DNA of 64,000 nucleotides from Ulota crispa (Eukaryota; Streptophyta; Bryopsida; Orthotrichales; Orthotrichaceae): NCBI GenBank assembly GCA_963920765.1, contig OY987244.1, positions 24,904,358 to 24,968,357 of the forward strand, read 5' to 3'. Shown piece by piece: positions 59,366 to 64,000 of this stretch (position 1 is its first letter; each line of letters starts with the position of its first letter). The notes under the pieces were generated by a model. It saw only the letters and a program-made list of their open reading frames with translations, ran no database searches and was not told where the DNA came from. The position numbers and the translations under genes were made by a program.

Positions 59366-60936
59366 TTAACCCCTAAACGACCAAGCCCGTTTATTTAGCA
59401 ACATAACGATCTTGCGCAAGTATTTGTGATTGCAGGTTTTCATGAGTTAGGCTGAAATTTAAATAGAATATGGAAACATGGTTAATCTTTCATATGCATT
59501 AAATTTTATGATATTTGGAATTATGAGTAAAATATTATGGCCTAATATGTTGTTTTTTGAGGTTAGGTAATGCGGCAAATTTTAGAAAATTACTTTTTCA
59601 AAAACATATATTTGAGATTGGTTTAGGAGATTTGTGAATGTGAAAAGCTTTGAATCATTCCATTTTTATCAATGAGATGAAAATTATGAGGAGTGTTTGT
59701 TTGTAGGGCAATTATGCATACTCTACGCTAAAATAAACTTTGAAGTCCCTTATTTTACTCAACTTTCAATATTTTGGAAATGAAACAAACCCAAAGGATG
59801 TAAACTGTCTCTTACAACATTATAACAATTGGGATTGGCATTTTTCATGTCCATAATTAAATTCTTAACAATTTAGTGTTTTGAATCATTACTACTACTT
59901 TTTACTTACTATTCTTTTTCCATATTGTTGTCTAATTCCAAATGATTTGAATTTCTTTGACATGTACTAGAGAAGCAACACTCAAATGGCATCTTTTCTT
60001 TAGGAATTTCACCTTTTGAATGGTAGCTGCCCGATTTTTCTTAAGACGTTTTTGAATATTCAAACAAGTGGTAATAAATATGACTAAATTTTGCAAAGTT
60101 CCTATCTCAAATTTGGTTGCATTAAAACTCTATTGTAAAAACAAAGAGGAAAATTTAAAAAGTAGCCAAAATTTCAAGATGCAAAACTACCTTCAAGGTG
60201 AGGTGCGATTTGACGTGCTCCCCTAACGCAAATGGGACCTCAAATTAAGACAACTTGAGTAGCCATCAATCATATTTGATTCCCCCCCCCATCTAGCTAT
60301 AATGCTAAGTGTAAATGTGTTTTTTATTCATAGTTATTGTGTCATGGTAGGGTTTGGCGCTTGTACAAATATATTAAATAGTCTTTTAGTGGCTTCTTGA
60401 TATTCTTAGTGTACACTTTGCAAATGTCCAAGTTTAGCATTATCCCTTAACCCTAAAACAACTATGAAAGATTGATGTTAGACATCACCAATTCACATAA
60501 TTGAAGAATATATAAACTAAACTTAAGAATTACCATTTATAACTTGATAAGTTGCCATGCATGTAGCTTAAAGTTCTTTGGCAAGAAAAAACTTGTGGAC
60601 AATATACTAAACTAAACAAGAAAATGTTGCAACTTGCCTACTACTAAAATTCAAGGTAGGTTGCAAAAAATATAACCTACAACCCACGTCTTTGGCAAGT
60701 ACAGCTAAAAACAAATAATGAAAATAATAGCCCTCATTCAAACCTTTGTATCTTCTAATCCATGAGGTGAAAAACTTTGAAATGTTGTTTAAATCTTTGA
60801 AAATTATCCTACTACAAGATCCTACAGTTAAGTATGCATAAAAATCTTTTTGTTTTAAAATTTGGTTGATGCTCTAAAACTGGCAATTTTGGAGAGTTTT
60901 TTTGGTGAAAACGTTGCTAAGTCCTTTACGGATTAA
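59366..60936. mobile_element. TTAA-family element, copy 7, possibly nested
   Basis: Left end TTAACCCCTAAACGACCAAG, right end GCTAAGTCCTTTACGGATTAA-like. A second family-like left end (TTAACCCTAAAACAAC) at 60447 suggests two overlapping or nested copies. The family interior is clear at 59640-59950. Confidence 0.5.
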
Positions 60937-63900
60937 TACATTGGGTAAGTATCATGTTGCAATATAAACAACAATAATCATAAAAATTACAAATTAATTA
61001 TCAATAAATTTGTATTACTTTTAAATTGCATGATGCAATTTACTTTAGAATAACTTTAGTGTCATTGTCACTTTCATCTAGTTATTTTGAGTTGGCTTTT
61101 TTAAAAGTAAAAGATGTGTATTACAAATAATTCACGCATATCTGAAAACGAAGTAAAAAAATTATTTAATTAACTTGCAAATTGCAGGATAAACTGATTT
61201 TTATTTTTACTATCTTAATTAACATACAAGTTTAAAATTTTCTGTCTTGATTCTTTGTTAGTTTCAAGTCTTTCAAATGTGAAATACTAAGGGTATCCTT
61301 AAAAAATTTTGATCTATGTTGAGCATTGGCCTAAATATGATAAATAGCAAATTATAGCATTACTTACATACAAAAGTAATACTTGATGATATGTTGCTAA
61401 ACCACTGTAGTTCACCAACAAACACACTTGTGAGGAAAAGTCACCTAATTGTCACTTATCACAAACGTATATGGTTTTTGCTTGACAAAAAGCCCAAAAG
61501 AAGTGAAAAATGAGTTATATGAACAACAAATCATACATAGGGGTGATAGCTAGAAATTTTGTAAAATGGCATTCTTGAAATCATAAGTGCCACATACATC
61601 TAAATCTAGACTATTCATGTAGTTCTAGGCTTCTTGGAGTTTCATGTAATTTCAAAAAAATTGCAAAACATTATAATATCTTTGTTTGTTTTGGCAAACA
61701 TCAACATATCTCCCATTAAATAAGAAAAAAAAATGGGAGATCTCCCAATGTTTTGCATAGATCTTCTAAAAAAACAAAAGCCTGGTTACTATTTATAACC
61801 TTTAGATTATTCGAATTAATTTAAACACAACATATACTCAATTTTACTATCAAGATTTTTCTTAAAAAGACATAAAAACTAGAACAACATAAGTCCTTGT
61901 ACTCATGAAATTTTGAACAACAAAAGATAAAAAAGATATCCAATCTTGTTTTGCTCCTTTTGTCTTGCAACAATAGGTTGATAGCAATCTTGTACTTTTG
62001 TATTCCAATGATATTAATTATGTTGCAAAAATTTCATATTTCCACAAGTAATGATGAACAATTGTAAATGTTTGTTGCAACCTACTTAATCATGGGGCCT
62101 AATAAGCCTCCATACAATCTACTCAAAGATACTAAAGAAAGACTTGTTTCCAATGAGCCACTCATTGCAAGATAGAGGGAATAAAGCTTTTGAACATACT
62201 TCCAAATTTTTGTCCATTCCAATTTCCAAAAGAAACACCAATTTGCAAAACAAATAATTTTCACTAGTATACAAAATATTAAGATGCTATAGGAATGGTG
62301 GAATAGACAGTATTTGTAAACAATATTTTATAATAATAAATATAAAGATAGGACATTGTGATAGACATTTCTACTGCCACAAAAGTACTATTACCTATTT
62401 ACATTTTTCAAACTATATGAGCATTAGTAATATTAAGTAAGTTAGTAAAACTGGTTTTAAGAATCTAATCTATAATACTAAGTGGGGGGATTTCCCTAAG
62501 TGCACCCTTTTCTAGAACCTCCTAGAGCTCAAATGATGGTGCATGTGGATTAGATTTTAGACCATTTGTGAGATATTGATTTTTTGTGTAATATATCAAG
62601 ATTGGATTCTAGACCAATTGATTTGTGAGATGTCAATTTTTTGTAAAGTTGAATGTTGCATTACTCATACATGTCCTACTCAAGCAAGGCATGTGCATGT
62701 ATACTAGCATATATAAAGTATGGCACTTTGTACTTTTAAGCTGCTTCACAATCTTTCAATCAATATGATTAAGTTAATTTTTACAAAAGTACAAAAAGTA
62801 AAAAGCACTTTACAAATAAACCTATCCAAAATTGATAAGTAAGCTTGTTTATAATGGTCAATTTCAAGAAATACTTCTCCTATTTCTTGACGTCATAAGT
62901 TGAATATTGAAGCATTTTTCAAGGATAGCTTTGAGAAAAATGATCTTTTCAAACTAGAATTTCTAAATAATTTGGATATGACAATTTTAGACCTATGCTA
63001 CAAATTTTATATTTTAAAAAATAATTTTGGAATAGATATTGGTTGTCAATATCATAAATGTTGAAATTTTTTGTGAAATATTTATCTCAATTTAGTTAGA
63101 GGAAATAATGACCTAAAAGGCATACACATCTTTGATAAGTATTTTAAAACAATGATTCATTTTTCTATCTATATATAATAGATTAAGATGTGTGTTAGTT
63201 TGTATTAGCTATGTCTAGATCAAGAGCTCAATTGCTCTAGTCTCAAAATTGAGAGCTCAAGTCTTGAATTCAAGAACCCAAATCAATGCCTACTGTGTCC
63301 ATAGGACAAGGGGCATACTAGTTTGTCTATACATCCGCAATGTTAGCTTCTTTTTAGTGCTGAACAACAGGAACTTGAAATATTAAGTTTTTTGTACCCA
63401 ATTATTACATACGACCATAAAGATAAAAGCTTTTTTCATTAAATCTCCTTCAGTACTACTTCTAATTTAAAGGCAACAAAAAACACAAAATTAATACTCC
63501 TTTGCTAGTTGGTTCTTATAAACACCAAAAATTCATATTTTCACCTATTTGAAAGGTATTTGTTTTACTAGAAAAAATACTTAACTTACAACATTCCACA
63601 AATTTCAATAACAGTTTTTATGGATCAGAAGATCTCATAGGGCAAAAACAGTCATTTCTATTAGCAACCATGATTGAACAAATTTTTATTTTTTTGAAAA
63701 TTGAACATGTTTAATACAAATTTTGTGTAAATCATAGAATCTTCATTTGTACTGAAAAAACAAACACTTGTCGTTAGTGTGATGAACATTGTTGTGCCTG
63801 ATAAATATCCTCGACTTTAGCATATTTTCAATTTCAAGGCCATAGCTATAGCTTGAGAATTGCAGCTCCAGCAGCTGGTTTTGAAGCAAAAATGTAAAGA

Positions 63901-64000
63901 TCTAAATCATCCTCTTCAATTTTTCCCTTCTTCACTAGGGGATTATAGTAGGACTCCTGCACAAACGACAACCATCAAAACCAAATAAATGGACAAAAAA
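60937..64000. other. AT-rich terminal stretch
   Basis: Apart from the repeat partner at 63663-63925 I recognise nothing here. A short inverted pair around 61710-61745 (TATCTCCCATT...AATGGGAGA) is present. No coding-like frames. Confidence 0.35.

Noticed and set aside
1..64000. Bacterial or fungal contamination as source of the gasdermin-CHAT pair
   Set aside because: The CHAT gene has nine spliced introns, several over 250 bp and one containing a repeat shared with other parts of the window, and the locus is embedded in the same repeat landscape.

Overview
This is AT-rich eukaryotic nuclear DNA. The genes have spliced introns, and the intergenic space is packed with plant-type transposon remnants: a Stowaway-like MITE, foldback MITEs, a decayed Ty3/gypsy element, a solo LTR, and a Mutator-like transposase relative with a WRKY/GCM-type zinc finger. 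I infer a streptophyte, probably a seed-free land plant, with low confidence on the lineage. No rRNA, tRNA, CRISPR array or bacterial operon was seen.

The only region that looks like an intact functional locus is about 2.35-11.6 kb. Two genes lie head to head there. On the minus strand, ten exons (9191 down to 2351) join with consistent reading phase into a protein of about 1232 residues. It has an alpha-helical, TPR-like N-terminal part and a C-terminal CHAT (caspase-HetF-associated-with-TPR) peptidase domain with both catalytic residues (His in HFAVHG, Cys in VLSAC). On the plus strand, two exons (10463-11573) encode a protein of about 352 residues that I read as gasdermin-like. It has a VVTEVL strand and a matching SGS..FAFKATKLV strand, followed by a short charged C-terminal tail. 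The shared 1.27-kb promoter region contains a 132-bp tandem array with five CAGCTG sites alternately spaced 61 and 71 bp. Gasdermin plus adjacent protease is a known cell-death module in bacteria and fungi, where the protease is often a CHAT caspase-like enzyme. I know of no description of such a pair in a plant-like genome, so this is the main discovery candidate.

At 34.98-36.8 kb, in the opposite orientation, lies a second copy of the promoter-proximal region and first two exons of the CHAT gene. It lacks the CHAT domain and the gasdermin partner. Most of it is nearly identical to the intact gene, but identity drops abruptly 150 bp before the end of exon 2. A DNA segment downstream of the gasdermin gene (11.95-12.31 kb) also has an inverted relative just upstream of this truncated copy (34.47-34.82 kb). 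This suggests the whole pair was once duplicated and the gasdermin later lost.

The remainder, about 12-34 kb and 37-64 kb, is mostly repeats. The dominant family has termini close to TTAACCCCTAAAGGACCAAG and apparent TTAA target sites, occurs about a dozen times, and reaches nearly 1 kb per copy. One copy sits inside a CDK11/CDKG-like kinase fragment. Other families are listed individually. Gene fragments outside the main locus (CDK-like, transposase-like, gag-pol) all carry stop codons or frameshifts.
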